Shown piece after piece: positions 41,934-50,900 of a DNA stretch of 61,464 bases. Within the stretch, counting starts at the first letter, position 1, and the number at the start of each line of letters is the position of its first letter. The notes below the pieces were generated by a model. The model was not told where the DNA came from. It did no database searches and worked only from the letters and a program-made list of their open reading frames with translations. The DNA is taken from positions 1 through 61,464 of the forward strand of contig NZ_SNUA01000022.1 in assembly GCF_004360225.1 (NCBI RefSeq), written 5' to 3'. The translations under genes and the position numbers were made by a program. Source of the stretch: Alcanivorax sp. 24. Lineage in GTDB: Bacteria; Pseudomonadota; Gammaproteobacteria; Pseudomonadales; Alcanivoracaceae.

Positions 41934-42365
41934 CTACGCGGACGCGGAAGGCCCCGACGGATACCGATAAAAAAACGCGGTGACGAGATCGTGGATGACC
42001 GCTTCCGCTTCAGTGTCCGAGGGCCACTGCCCCTGGTGCAGAACCAAATGGTAACCGAGCAGTTCACCGAAGGGGCGTACCACGTCCGCTTCGAAGGCCC
42101 CGTCCTCCGGTGCGCCCGGTGGCCAGTAGCGCCGGCAACAGGTCCAGAGCGGCGCCAGATAGCGGGTGCTGGCGCAGATCAGATCGATCCATTCGCCGTG
42201 CCCGCAGGGCCGAAGACGCGGGCCGCGACCGGGGACTTCCGGTGAGCCCATCAAGCCGTCGAACAGGGCGGCTCCCCAAACGGCCGCTACCCCCGTGGGT
42301 AAGGTCTCACTGACCCGGTCCGCCGCCTGTCCACAAGGGCGGAAATACAGTGGGGTCGTTTTCAT
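41934..42365 (-). CDS. Conserved element protein, unknown
   Basis: The 143-residue product has four cysteines (RPCGQA, RLRPCGHGE, DLICAS, and WTCCRRYW) that could bind a metal. I do not recognise a named domain. Genes of this size between yqaJ and DUF932 are common on related elements, which supports it being real. It has the same high GC as the block and is followed by yqaJ after 97 bases. Confidence 0.6.
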   Translation of the reverse strand: MKTTPLYFRPCGQAADRVSETLPTGVAAVWGAALFDGLMGSPEVPGRGPRLRPCGHGEWIDLICASTRYLAPLWTCCRRYWPPGAPEDGAFEADVVRPFGELLGYHLVLHQGQWPSDTEAEAVIHDLVTAFFYRYPSGPSASA

Positions 42366-42389
42366 TATCGATTATCCTCCATAACAACG

Positions 42390-42416
42390 CCCACCAGAGC
42401 CTACCGCTCTGGTGGG
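42390..42416 (-). terminator. Hairpin between the DUF932 and 143-residue genes
   Basis: cccaccagag and ctctggtggg form a perfect 10-bp stem with a 7-base loop, 28 bases past the DUF932 stop on the minus strand. It is a good terminator or attenuator structure, although the T run is short. Confidence 0.6.
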
Positions 42417-42443
42417 GGTATGGCATGTCGTGGGCAAAGGGCG

Positions 42444-43415
42444 TCATGCCGTCAGCCGCAGTGCCTGGTCCAGCGCCTTGCGTTTGAGGGTGGCGCCCTG
42501 GCCGAACCAGGCGGAGTCCAGGCGATGATCGGCGGTGCGGCTGCGCCGTTCGTGATCGACGAACTCGGTGACCGCGTTCAACAGGCCATAAGCGGTGCGG
42601 TGTGAGGAGGGCAAATGAGCGCCCCGGCCCCGGCCGTCGTACAGGGCCCTGACCGTTTCCATGGCGCGTTCGTTGACGGGCGTGATCGTCGCCTTGGCCC
42701 GTTGGGCGGTTTCGTCCTGAAAGACGCCTCGGAGGAAGGTCCGTACCTCGGTGTCCTTGACCTGGCGCTCGCTCAGCCGCTTGAGGCGGTACATGAACTC
42801 GTCCCAGGCGGACACGGAAATCCCCAGCTGGCGCTTGACCGCGTCCGGATCGAACACCGATCGGTGGGAGACCTTCACCGCCTGGCTCTGGCCGTTCAGC
42901 GCCACCGCCAGCGTGTTGTTGCAGACCACCCGAACACTGGTGAACTGGGCCGTGGTGGCCATGGTGCCGTCACAGGCGGTGGCCAGCAGGACGTAGGCGT
43001 CGGTGCGGTCGCTGCCCTTGAGCACGCCGGTCTGGCCGGTGCGGGCCAGCGCCCAGATCTTGCGGCCACCCCTGAGGACTCCGGCGGTCTCCAGCTCGAA
43101 GCCGGACACCTCGGTCAGATCCCGGTAGAACTCCAATATGGCCTCCGGCTGCACCACCTTGTAACGCTGGCTGACCACGGAAAGCGGTGCGCGGCTGTCG
43201 GAGCGATAGAGCACCTTATGATCCTCGAAGGACAGGATCTCCCCGAGGCCGCCGCGCGGGCTGTCGATAAAACGGACCGGGGCTTCTTCGATGTGCCAGT
43301 CCAGGCCGGCTTGGTGGCGCCAGACCTCAAGCGGTTGATGCGGGGTTAAACGATTGCCCAGGCCGTGCCAGGGCGTTTGGCCGACATAGGCCATGTTTTC
43401 GACAAGATGTGCCAT
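42444..43415 (-). CDS. DUF932 (phage/plasmid-like, TIGR03299) protein
   Basis: This 323-residue protein matches the DUF932 family found on phages, plasmids and integrative elements: AHLVENMAYVGQTPWHGLGN at the start, YRSDSRAPLSVVSQRYKVVQ, and TSVRVVCNNTLAVAL in the middle. The biochemical function is unknown. Linkage to YqaJ-type exonucleases suggests a part in element recombination or replication. It is transcribed with the radC, 143-residue and yqaJ genes. Confidence 0.9.
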   Translation of the reverse strand: MAHLVENMAYVGQTPWHGLGNRLTPHQPLEVWRHQAGLDWHIEEAPVRFIDSPRGGLGEILSFEDHKVLYRSDSRAPLSVVSQRYKVVQPEAILEFYRDLTEVSGFELETAGVLRGGRKIWALARTGQTGVLKGSDRTDAYVLLATACDGTMATTAQFTSVRVVCNNTLAVALNGQSQAVKVSHRSVFDPDAVKRQLGISVSAWDEFMYRLKRLSERQVKDTEVRTFLRGVFQDETAQRAKATITPVNERAMETVRALYDGRGRGAHLPSSHRTAYGLLNAVTEFVDHERRSRTADHRLDSAWFGQGATLKRKALDQALRLTA

Positions 43416-43547
43416 GATGACTTTCCTTAATGGAGAGCAATAGGGATTGCCGTCGGATGACGGGCCGGCAAGAAAGAGAAGAAACGAAGGTGGGCAAGGC
43501 CGTCAGACAGGTGGGTGGGGCGCGGGACGACGCCCGCTCAAATCCAC

Positions 43548-44045
43548 TTAAAGAAACCCGAGACGGCCGAGACTGGTCCATTCGGTGGGGGTCACGATCA
43601 GATGATCCAGGACCCGGACGTCCACCAGCTCCAACGCCTGCGTCATCCGGCGGGTACTGGTGCGATCCGCCGTCGAGGGCTGGGAACAGCCGGACGGATG
43701 GTTGTGGGCCAGGATCACCGCCGCCGCGTTCAGCGCCAACGCCCGTTGGGCGATCACCCGGGGATGGACGGTAGTGGTGTCGATGGACCCCTGAAAAAGG
43801 TGCTCGTAGGCGATCACCCGGTTCTTGTTGGTCAGGAACAGCACGCCGAAGTGCTCGGTGGGGTGCTGCGCCAGGGTCAGCTTCAGGAAGTCCACCGCCT
43901 CCTCGGGATCGGACAGGCGGTCCTGACTGACCAGGTCCTCCAGTAACAGCGCCGAGGCGGTGTTAATCAGTTCGTCGCGGGACAGATAACACGGCACGCG
44001 GTGAAGTACGCTGTCCTCGCACGTGGAAGGGACATCTTTGGCCAT
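43548..44045 (-). CDS. radC: RadC family JAB-domain protein
   Basis: The start at 44045 (MAKDVPSTCED) gives 165 residues. The JAMM metal site is seen as VILAHNHPSGCSQPSTADR, with the His-x-His-Pro-Ser-Gly motif and the distal Asp. Many integrative elements encode such a RadC paralogue. Despite the name, a DNA-repair role is not established. It is the second gene of the minus-strand block, following a clear terminator. Confidence 0.92.
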   Translation of the reverse strand: MAKDVPSTCEDSVLHRVPCYLSRDELINTASALLLEDLVSQDRLSDPEEAVDFLKLTLAQHPTEHFGVLFLTNKNRVIAYEHLFQGSIDTTTVHPRVIAQRALALNAAAVILAHNHPSGCSQPSTADRTSTRRMTQALELVDVRVLDHLIVTPTEWTSLGRLGFL

Positions 44046-44060
44046 AGCGGTCTCCAAACA

Positions 44061-44084
44061 TAAAAAAGCCCGCAAGCGCGGGCT
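44061..44084 (-). terminator. Rho-independent terminator before radC
   Basis: On the minus strand agcccgc-gctt-gcgggct is followed by TTTTTTA (the taaaaaa at 44061-44067). It ends the transcript of the zinc-ribbon gene at 44112, so radC needs its own promoter or read-through. Confidence 0.85.
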
Positions 44085-44111
44085 GAACAAGACAAGAGGG
44101 GAAAGGGGACA

Positions 44112-44480
44112 TCAATCCCTGGAAGGCGGAGGCTGGGCCGGAGCCGGAAAGCGATGACCGCACTCCAGACACTCCTGGCTGTCGAGCACCAGATCATCGA
44201 GCATGTCGCCGACCAAGGCACCGGCGGAACCACCGGCAAAGCCGCCGGCGAGGGCTCCTACCAGGGCCCCCGCCAGACCGCCCACCGCCGGGCCAAATCC
44301 CACCGCCGGGCCAAATCCCACCGCCAGGGTACCCACGACCATGCCGGCGCGAGCGCCGGACAGCGCGGCGGAAAAACCGCCGGCGGCACCGGCTGCCGAG
44401 CCCAGAGCGCCGCAGACCTTGCGGCCGTCGTGATGCCGGAGGGTTCGGGAAGAGCCGCATTTGGGGCAAATGGGGAACAT
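44112..44480 (-). CDS. Zinc-ribbon protein with glycine-zipper core
   Basis: The start at 44480 (MFPICPKCGSS) has ggagacgg upstream. The 122-residue product begins with a CPKC/C zinc ribbon, continues with a long Gly/Ala-rich glycine-zipper stretch that could insert in a membrane or form a helical bundle, and ends with a second Cys pair (QECLECGHRF). The coding DNA contains an 18-bp tandem repeat giving GFGPAV twice. The function is unknown. The 440 bases between it and 44923 hold no convincing gene. Confidence 0.6.
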   Translation of the reverse strand: MFPICPKCGSSRTLRHHDGRKVCGALGSAAGAAGGFSAALSGARAGMVVGTLAVGFGPAVGFGPAVGGLAGALVGALAGGFAGGSAGALVGDMLDDLVLDSQECLECGHRFPAPAQPPPSRD

Positions 44481-44922
44481 ACCGTCTCCATATTGGGGGA
44501 TGAGGGAAAGAGCAGGACAAGAAGCCACACCGGGGGCTCCGTCATGACGGTGGTATGTATCTGAAATTTGCTTGAGTAGAGGTGTTTGGCGCCCATTCTC
44601 ATTGTCATCCCGAATGAAATAGCTGGTTCCGTGGTGCTGGAATCCCCGTGGCGAGAGAGAATCCTTCGCATCGAATTGTGGAGCATCGTTCTTATCCATC
44701 CCGATTGTTTGTCGTCTGCTAATGGCATCGCTGGCCGGTGGCGGAACATGATTTGGCTCGGACGCGATAATGCGAGTATGGATGCTGGGGGCGACAGTTC
44801 CTGTCGCGAAGAAAGTGGGAGCTGTCGGACTGGCTCAAACCAACGTATGTGATAAAGTTCACACTCGTACAACGAAAAGCCCCGCGCCAGAAAGGCGCCG
44901 CCAGGCCGCGATTGGGGACGGC

Positions 44923-45545
44923 ATGGCAAAAAGGGACAGCAAAATGGAAAGCCGACACCACAACCTGAAAACCCGGCAGCGCCGGGAGCGTCACGGCTAC
45001 CCGGACAGTCTTTCCCTGCGTGTCCACTGCGCCTTTATCTGGCATATATGGGATGGCTTGTCCGGCGACTTCGCGGCCTCGGTCAACTACCACAAGCTGG
45101 ACCGCAAGAACCTGGAAACCCTGATCTACACCTACCTGGGCGACTGGATCAGCCGCCAAAAGCAGGACCTAGCCAGCGGCGTCGACGGCTCCGAAGAACG
45201 CCGGGCCGCCGCTGAATCCCTGAAGAAGAAACTGGAACAGATCCTCGAAGGCAAAGCCCCCTACGACATCTTCGTCCGCTGGAAGCCTATTGAACAGCAA
45301 TCCATAGGCTGGGACCCGGACCTCAACGACGGCGTCCGCCTCAACATCCGCCCCTTCATGACCGTAGGCGACGCCAAAAAAAAGGCGCTGGCATCCTGCG
45401 CGACAAACCCAACATCAAATGGACCAAAGACCGCGGTAAGGATGTGGAGTCAGCGCCCTGGTACCAAACCTTCAAAGGTGAGCGCATCAACGATTACCAT
45501 GTGACCCTAGTTGAGAAACGGACTGCTCGGGAGGCGGTCAAATGA
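44923..45545 (+). pseudogene. pglX: Chimeric remnant: HEPN-type N terminus fused to the BREX PglX C terminus, frameshifted
   Basis: Residues 1 to about 35 (MESRHHNLKTRQRRER, then DSLSLRVH) resemble the start of a HEPN-domain protein. From about 45030 the frame becomes the C-terminal end of BREX adenine methyltransferase PglX: IWDGLSGDF, LIYTYLGDWISRQ, PYDIFVRWKP, GWDPDLNDGVRLNIRPFM. A run of eight A at 45376-45383 shifts the frame. The correct frame then resumes as GAGILRDKPNIKWTKDRGK and ends at 45545. The methyltransferase core is absent, so this is a deletion scar. The stop overlaps the start of the next, intact gene by four bases. Confidence 0.75.
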
Positions 45546-46837
45546 GTACAGCTGTCAAGATCGCCAATTGGGTCAAGAAAAAGCCTATGATCTTGATTCG
45601 CCTCGATGAGGCGTTTTCTGAATCCCTGCACAATTCACGGCAGGGGTTTGAACATCTCACCATGGTTAAACCCCACTTCATCTTCCAGGTTGTCAAACTG
45701 CCAACGCCCTGCCTGCTTGAGGTTCACGACGACGATGCAACCAAGTGTTATCTAGCCACAGTCACCCGTAAAACTGCGGTTAGTACATTTGACTCACGAA
45801 TAACCCTCAAGAAACTTAGAGTGTTGAAACCCGACTCAATTGAGAGTTTGGAGAGCTTGGTTGCCGACTCTCGAATGAAGCGCTTACTGAGGGACCGTCT
45901 TCCAGATGAGGGGGGAGTTACAAATCTTTCGCCCAAACTCAGCGCACACTTAGTCGAACTCTTGGCTGCTGATTACCGGAATCAGACTGCGCTGGATACA
46001 GCTCTCTCCCTTTTGCCAGGTTTGAGGCGTGTAACTAACACCACCTGGGCACAGGAAGATGCCATTAAGTCCGCAATGGTCGCTTTTGGAATCCGGAGCA
46101 GTGCCTTGCCGGATCAGTTAATCCTGAAGAGAGGTGCATCATCTGGCCTCGGTCTAATCGGAGCTCACCTCTACGAGGATAACGTGGTGCATTCAGATGC
46201 ATCGCGTCTGCCTGGGTTCGACGCTGTTTCCACTGACGTGACAGGGCGAGCTGTCTTTAGAAAAGGAGATGAGCGGCTGGTAATTTACACCGCTAACAAA
46301 CTGCCCTTGGAACAAATGCTTGGCGTTGATCTCATCTATATTAACGAAACCCTGGGCAACATAGTGATGGTCCAGTACAAGATGCTGGAAGAAGACAAAA
46401 AGGATAAAGACAACCGTGATTGGATATTTCGGCCTAACCAGCAATTGCGCGATGAAATCGCCCGGATGCAGCTCCCCAACTTGGCAGGTCCTTTCAGTGA
46501 CTACAGGCTGAGTCGTAACCCATTTTTCTTCAAGTTTGTGAAGCGAAAGGTCATAGAAGATACTCACCAGTCGTTTTTTGTCTCCCTTGATCATCTGAAC
46601 AAAATACTTGCGGCCCCTGAAGCCAGAGGCCCTATGGGCGGGGTTCGCCTCAGCTACGAAGCCCTGAATGGAACCTATCTCCGAGAAGCCGACATGCTTA
46701 GCTTGATTCGTTCCGGTTATGTTGGAACGCACAAGACCGAGACAGCGGCACTGGCAACAATCATTCAAGAGGTGGCTAAAGGGAACAAGGCCATAGTGCT
46801 GGCATGGCAGCAGAGAATTCAGGAGGAAGTAAGATGA
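45542..46837 (+). CDS. Predicted nuclease-like protein coupled to the pglX remnant
   Basis: I do not recognise a named family for this 431-residue protein. The segment MLGVDLIYINETLGNIVMVQ continues into YK, giving D263 and Q278-x-K280. This is the D...QxK arrangement of Mrr-like PD-(D/E)XK nucleases, and E212 upstream could be the helix Glu. The N-terminal 130 residues may be a beta-rich domain. The ATG overlaps the pglX stop (ATGA), and the next gene overlaps its own stop, so it was built into the BREX operon. GC is lower than in flanking blocks. Confidence 0.6.
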   Translation: MSTAVKIANWVKKKPMILIRLDEAFSESLHNSRQGFEHLTMVKPHFIFQVVKLPTPCLLEVHDDDATKCYLATVTRKTAVSTFDSRITLKKLRVLKPDSIESLESLVADSRMKRLLRDRLPDEGGVTNLSPKLSAHLVELLAADYRNQTALDTALSLLPGLRRVTNTTWAQEDAIKSAMVAFGIRSSALPDQLILKRGASSGLGLIGAHLYEDNVVHSDASRLPGFDAVSTDVTGRAVFRKGDERLVIYTANKLPLEQMLGVDLIYINETLGNIVMVQYKMLEEDKKDKDNRDWIFRPNQQLRDEIARMQLPNLAGPFSDYRLSRNPFFFKFVKRKVIEDTHQSFFVSLDHLNKILAAPEARGPMGGVRLSYEALNGTYLREADMLSLIRSGYVGTHKTETAALATIIQEVAKGNKAIVLAWQQRIQEEVR

Positions 46838-47814
46838 GCAAGCGGATTCGACGTGTTGGTTCCATTAAGGGCGAACTCTTAAAAAAATCTCGAGAGGCTG
46901 CTCTTGCTGCTGTGCAAATTTTCAACAACCCGAATATCAGCTTCAAGTCGGAATCCTATGTGGTTCTGATGATTATTGCTTGGACGTATCTTCTCCATGC
47001 TTATTTCAGGGATCAGAAAATTGAGTATCGATATTACCAGCAGAGAGGACAGCGGCGTGAATTCGACAAAACCAAACATGGTGCTTACAAGTACTGGGAG
47101 CTTGAGCGCTGCCTGAATGATGCCGATTCTCCATTGGATAAAGACACGTCTAATAACCTGCGTTTTTTGATCGGATTGCGTCACGAAATCGAGCATCAGA
47201 TGACAACACGGATAGACGATGTATTAAGCGCGCGCTTTCAGGCATGTGGGCTTAACTATAATGAATACATAAAACAACTGTTTGGAACTGACAAAGGAGT
47301 CGAAAGACATCTTTCTTTTAGTCTGCAGTTTTCAACGATATCTACTGAGCAAAAAGAGTTGTTGGAAGATCAGCCGGGATTGCCTTCAAATATACAGAGT
47401 TACATTCAGAGCTTTGATTTGGGGTTGTCAGATGAAGAGTTTTCTAATCCCCGCTATGCATATAGGATTCTGTTCGTCCCTAAAACGGCAAATCGTAAAG
47501 GGCAAGCTGATCGTGTTATCGAGTTTGTTAAAAGTAACTCTCCTCTAGCAGAGACTATTAATAAAGAATACGCAGTAATTAAAGAAACTGAAAGAATGAA
47601 GTACCTGCCAAAACAAGTTGTGGACTTGATGAAAGATCAAGGTTATTACAAGTTTTCACTTCATAATCACACAGAATTATGGAAGCAACTTGATGCGAAG
47701 AATCCAGCCAAAGGATACGGTGCTTTGGTGGCAGGAAAATATTGGCATTGGTATGAGCGCTGGGTTGAAGTTGTAAGACAGCATTGTCAGGAGAATCGGG
47801 ATAAGTATTCGTGA
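46834..47814 (+). CDS. DUF3644 family HEPN-like protein
   Basis: The 326-residue product matches DUF3644: a start rich in basic residues (LLKKSREAALAAVQIFNNP), then SFKSESYVVLMIIAWTYLLH. The segment LRHEIEHQ gives the Rx4H motif (R116-H121) typical of HEPN ribonucleases. Such proteins occur in defence loci, and RNA cleavage is a reasonable but unproven activity. AGGAGG precedes the ATG, which overlaps the stop of the predicted nuclease gene by four bases. Confidence 0.75.
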   Translation: MSKRIRRVGSIKGELLKKSREAALAAVQIFNNPNISFKSESYVVLMIIAWTYLLHAYFRDQKIEYRYYQQRGQRREFDKTKHGAYKYWELERCLNDADSPLDKDTSNNLRFLIGLRHEIEHQMTTRIDDVLSARFQACGLNYNEYIKQLFGTDKGVERHLSFSLQFSTISTEQKELLEDQPGLPSNIQSYIQSFDLGLSDEEFSNPRYAYRILFVPKTANRKGQADRVIEFVKSNSPLAETINKEYAVIKETERMKYLPKQVVDLMKDQGYYKFSLHNHTELWKQLDAKNPAKGYGALVAGKYWHWYERWVEVVRQHCQENRDKYS

Positions 47815-47921
47815 CCAGAACCCAAATCTTAAAAGGGCTCTGCGTAGCATCATCAGCGGTGATTAGATAAATGACAGCCATCTGATTTTGGTTGAAGAAA
47901 GGTTTGTATAGGAGAATATAG

Positions 47922-50900
47922 GTGAGCAAGCTGAGCAATCCCTTTTCAACAGGCGGAGGAGGACTGCATTTTGAGGCGCAGGTGCAGGCCTCGTTCGTTG
48001 CTCTAATGCTGACCGGTGGATTCGCGCCCAGTTTACCGTGCTGGCCCATTAGTGAAATCAAGCTGCAAGGCAAGATCGATGGGTATGATACCGATGACTT
48101 GATCGTCTACGTTAAGAATACAGACCTCAAAGAGCGAAGAAAGCTTATTGGTCAAGTAAAGCACGCTATCTCAGTGACCAAGCGGGATGCTGTTTTCGGA
48201 GAGGTCATTCAGTCCGCTTGGAATGACTTTAATAATCCGGCCACGTTTTCACAGAATAAAGACGTAATTGCATTAATAACTGGCCCTTTGAATGGGGTCG
48301 ACGCCAAGAATGTTCCTTGGCTTTTGAATCAAGCAAGACATACAAAAAACGTTGACGAATTCCTCAGAAACGTAAAGCAAGCTAACTTTAGTCCATCCAA
48401 AAGCGTTGAAAAGCTAGAGGCCATTAAGCATCATTTGAAGGTTGCAAATGGCGGGACTGATGTTAGAGAAGCGGATTTATATAGCTTTCTACGGCACTTC
48501 CACTTGTTGGGCTATGACCTAGGCGGTGAAGCGGGAGTAATCATATCACTGCTTCACTCTCATATTTCACAGTTCCACCCTCAATATCCCCATTGGCTCT
48601 GGTCTCGGCTTGTAGATATCGTTCAGTCCTGGAATCAGGATGCGGGAACCATCACACACAACAACTTGCCAGAAGATGTCATAGATGCGTTCAAGCAAAA
48701 GGTCGTTACCGAAGTGCCCGAGCGGCTTAGGGCAAGCAGGGAGACTCATGAGGCAAACTGGGAGCAACATCCGGACGCGTCTTATATAGCGCTCGCTACT
48801 CTTATTGGTTCTTGGAATGAGAACCAAGAGTGCGACGTACGTACGCTGACTGCATTGCTCGGCATAGATTACGACGACTGGATTAAGAAAGCGCGCGAAA
48901 TACTCCATCAATCAGGTAGTCCATTGTCCCTTAAGAACGGAGTTTGGAACGTTCTCAATCGATCAGAGCTCTGGCGGCAACTCGGCTCTCGAATTCTCGA
49001 TCAAAACTTGAATATTTTTAAAGAACTGGCTGTATCCATTCTTAAGGAGTCAGACCCAGCTTTCGAACTGCCTTCAGATGAACGCTACGCTGCCAGAGTT
49101 CACGGGAAAGTTCCGAATTGGTCCCCAGCGATTCGGCAGGGCGTTGCTGAAGGGCTAGCGATCCTTGGGGCTCTGCCAGAGTATTGTAACAATTGCTCTC
49201 AGGGAAATGCTGAAATCACTGCCGTTCTCGCTATTCGGGAGATCTTTGACGGAGCTGACTGGCGCCTGTGGGGTAGCCTTAACAACCTTCTCCCCTCGCT
49301 GGCCGAAGCAGCACCCAGGGAGTTTCTTGAGGCGGTTCAAAGAGCCCTTCGGCTGGAGCCCAGCCCTTTTGATGAACTCTTTGCGCAGGAGGGCAACGGC
49401 TTCAATGGGAGCAACTACATGACAGGGTTGCTTTGGGCTTTGGAGGGCTTGGCTTGGGAGGAACAGTTTCTCGTTCCCGTATGTGATCTACTTGCTGAGT
49501 TGGCAAGTCATGACCCCGGGGGCCAATGGGCAAACCGTCCTGGAAATTCATTGACGGATATTTTGCTTCCCTGGATGCCGCATACTCTTGCGAGCATTGA
49601 AAAGCGCAAAGTGGCGGTACAGACCGTTCTCAGTGAATGGCCAGATGTCGGCTGGAACCTGCTCCTAAGCCTATTACCCAATCAACATCAGACTACTAGC
49701 GGCACCCACAAGCCAAAATGGAGGGAAGCCATCCCGGACGATTGGGAAAAAGGGGTCACTACGAACGAGTATTGGCAGCAAACCTCGACCTATGCAGAGC
49801 TTGTGGTGAGTGCCGCGGGACAGGATGTTGGAAAGCTTTCCGATTTGATCGATCGCTTTGAGAGCCTGACAAAGCCTGCTTTCGATCAACTCATAGAAAC
49901 TCTTTCTTCAGACGCCATTAAAGGCCTTCCAGAGGAGCAGAAGCAGTCTCTGTGGCGTCGACTCAGCAAGTTCACTAAAAAGCACAGGCGCCACGCTGAC
50001 GCTAAATGGGCTTTGCCTAACGAATTGATAGCGCCAATTGAGGTGGCCATGGAAGGACTGGCCCCAACCGATCCGTTTCTTTTATACGCAGAACTGTTTT
50101 CCGGTCGGGACTTCGATCTCTATGAGGAATCTGGAAACTGGAAAGAGCAGCGCATAAAGCTCGATGAGCGGCGAACATCAGTTGTCCAAAAAATTACGGA
50201 ACAATATGGCATCGATGGAGCAATTCGGTTTGCCGAATCAGTTACATCACCTCGCGATTTTGGCGCCGCGTTGGCTGCCATAGCGACACCAGAGATTGAG
50301 AAAACACTGTTGCCGGATTTCTTGGATTCGGAGAACGAAAAGCACTTGGATGTGGTGAGTGCCTTTATATGGCGTCGCCGTCATGATGAGGGTTGGGCTT
50401 GGTGCGACAGATTAAATAGAGCGGAATGGAGCCACAGACAAATAGGACAATTTCTGGCTTGTTTGCCTTTCACTCGAGATGCTTGGGAGCGAGTAGGCCA
50501 GTGGCTCGGCAAACATGAGGGTCAGTACTGGAATCGGGCAAGTGCTTTTCCCTACGAGGCCGAGGAAGATATTGGATATGCCATTGATAAGCTACTCGAA
50601 TACGGGCGGCCACACGCTGCCATAAACTGTCTGGAAAGAATGCTGCACTCGAAGAATACAATTGATCCAAGTCAGTGCGTACGTGCTCTTCTTGGAGCAC
50701 TGAAATCCAGCGAGCCAAACCATGCCATGGATAGTTATCACATGGTTGAGCTAATAAAGCACTTACAGTCGGATAGCTCCGTTAGTGATGATGACCTTTT
50801 CAGAGTTGAATGGGCTTATTTGCCATTACTTAATCAACTCGATGGGAACAAACCTGTTTTTCTACATCGGAAATTGGCCAATGAGCCTGATTTTTTCTGC

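Noticed and set aside
43430-44564. Search for a CRISPR array or tRNA near the element block
   Set aside because: No regularly spaced direct repeats and no tRNA-like cloverleaf were seen here or elsewhere in the window.
44719-45159. Minus-strand frame over the pglX remnant
   Set aside because: It lies opposite the plus-strand PglX and HEPN-like sequence, which accounts for its openness.
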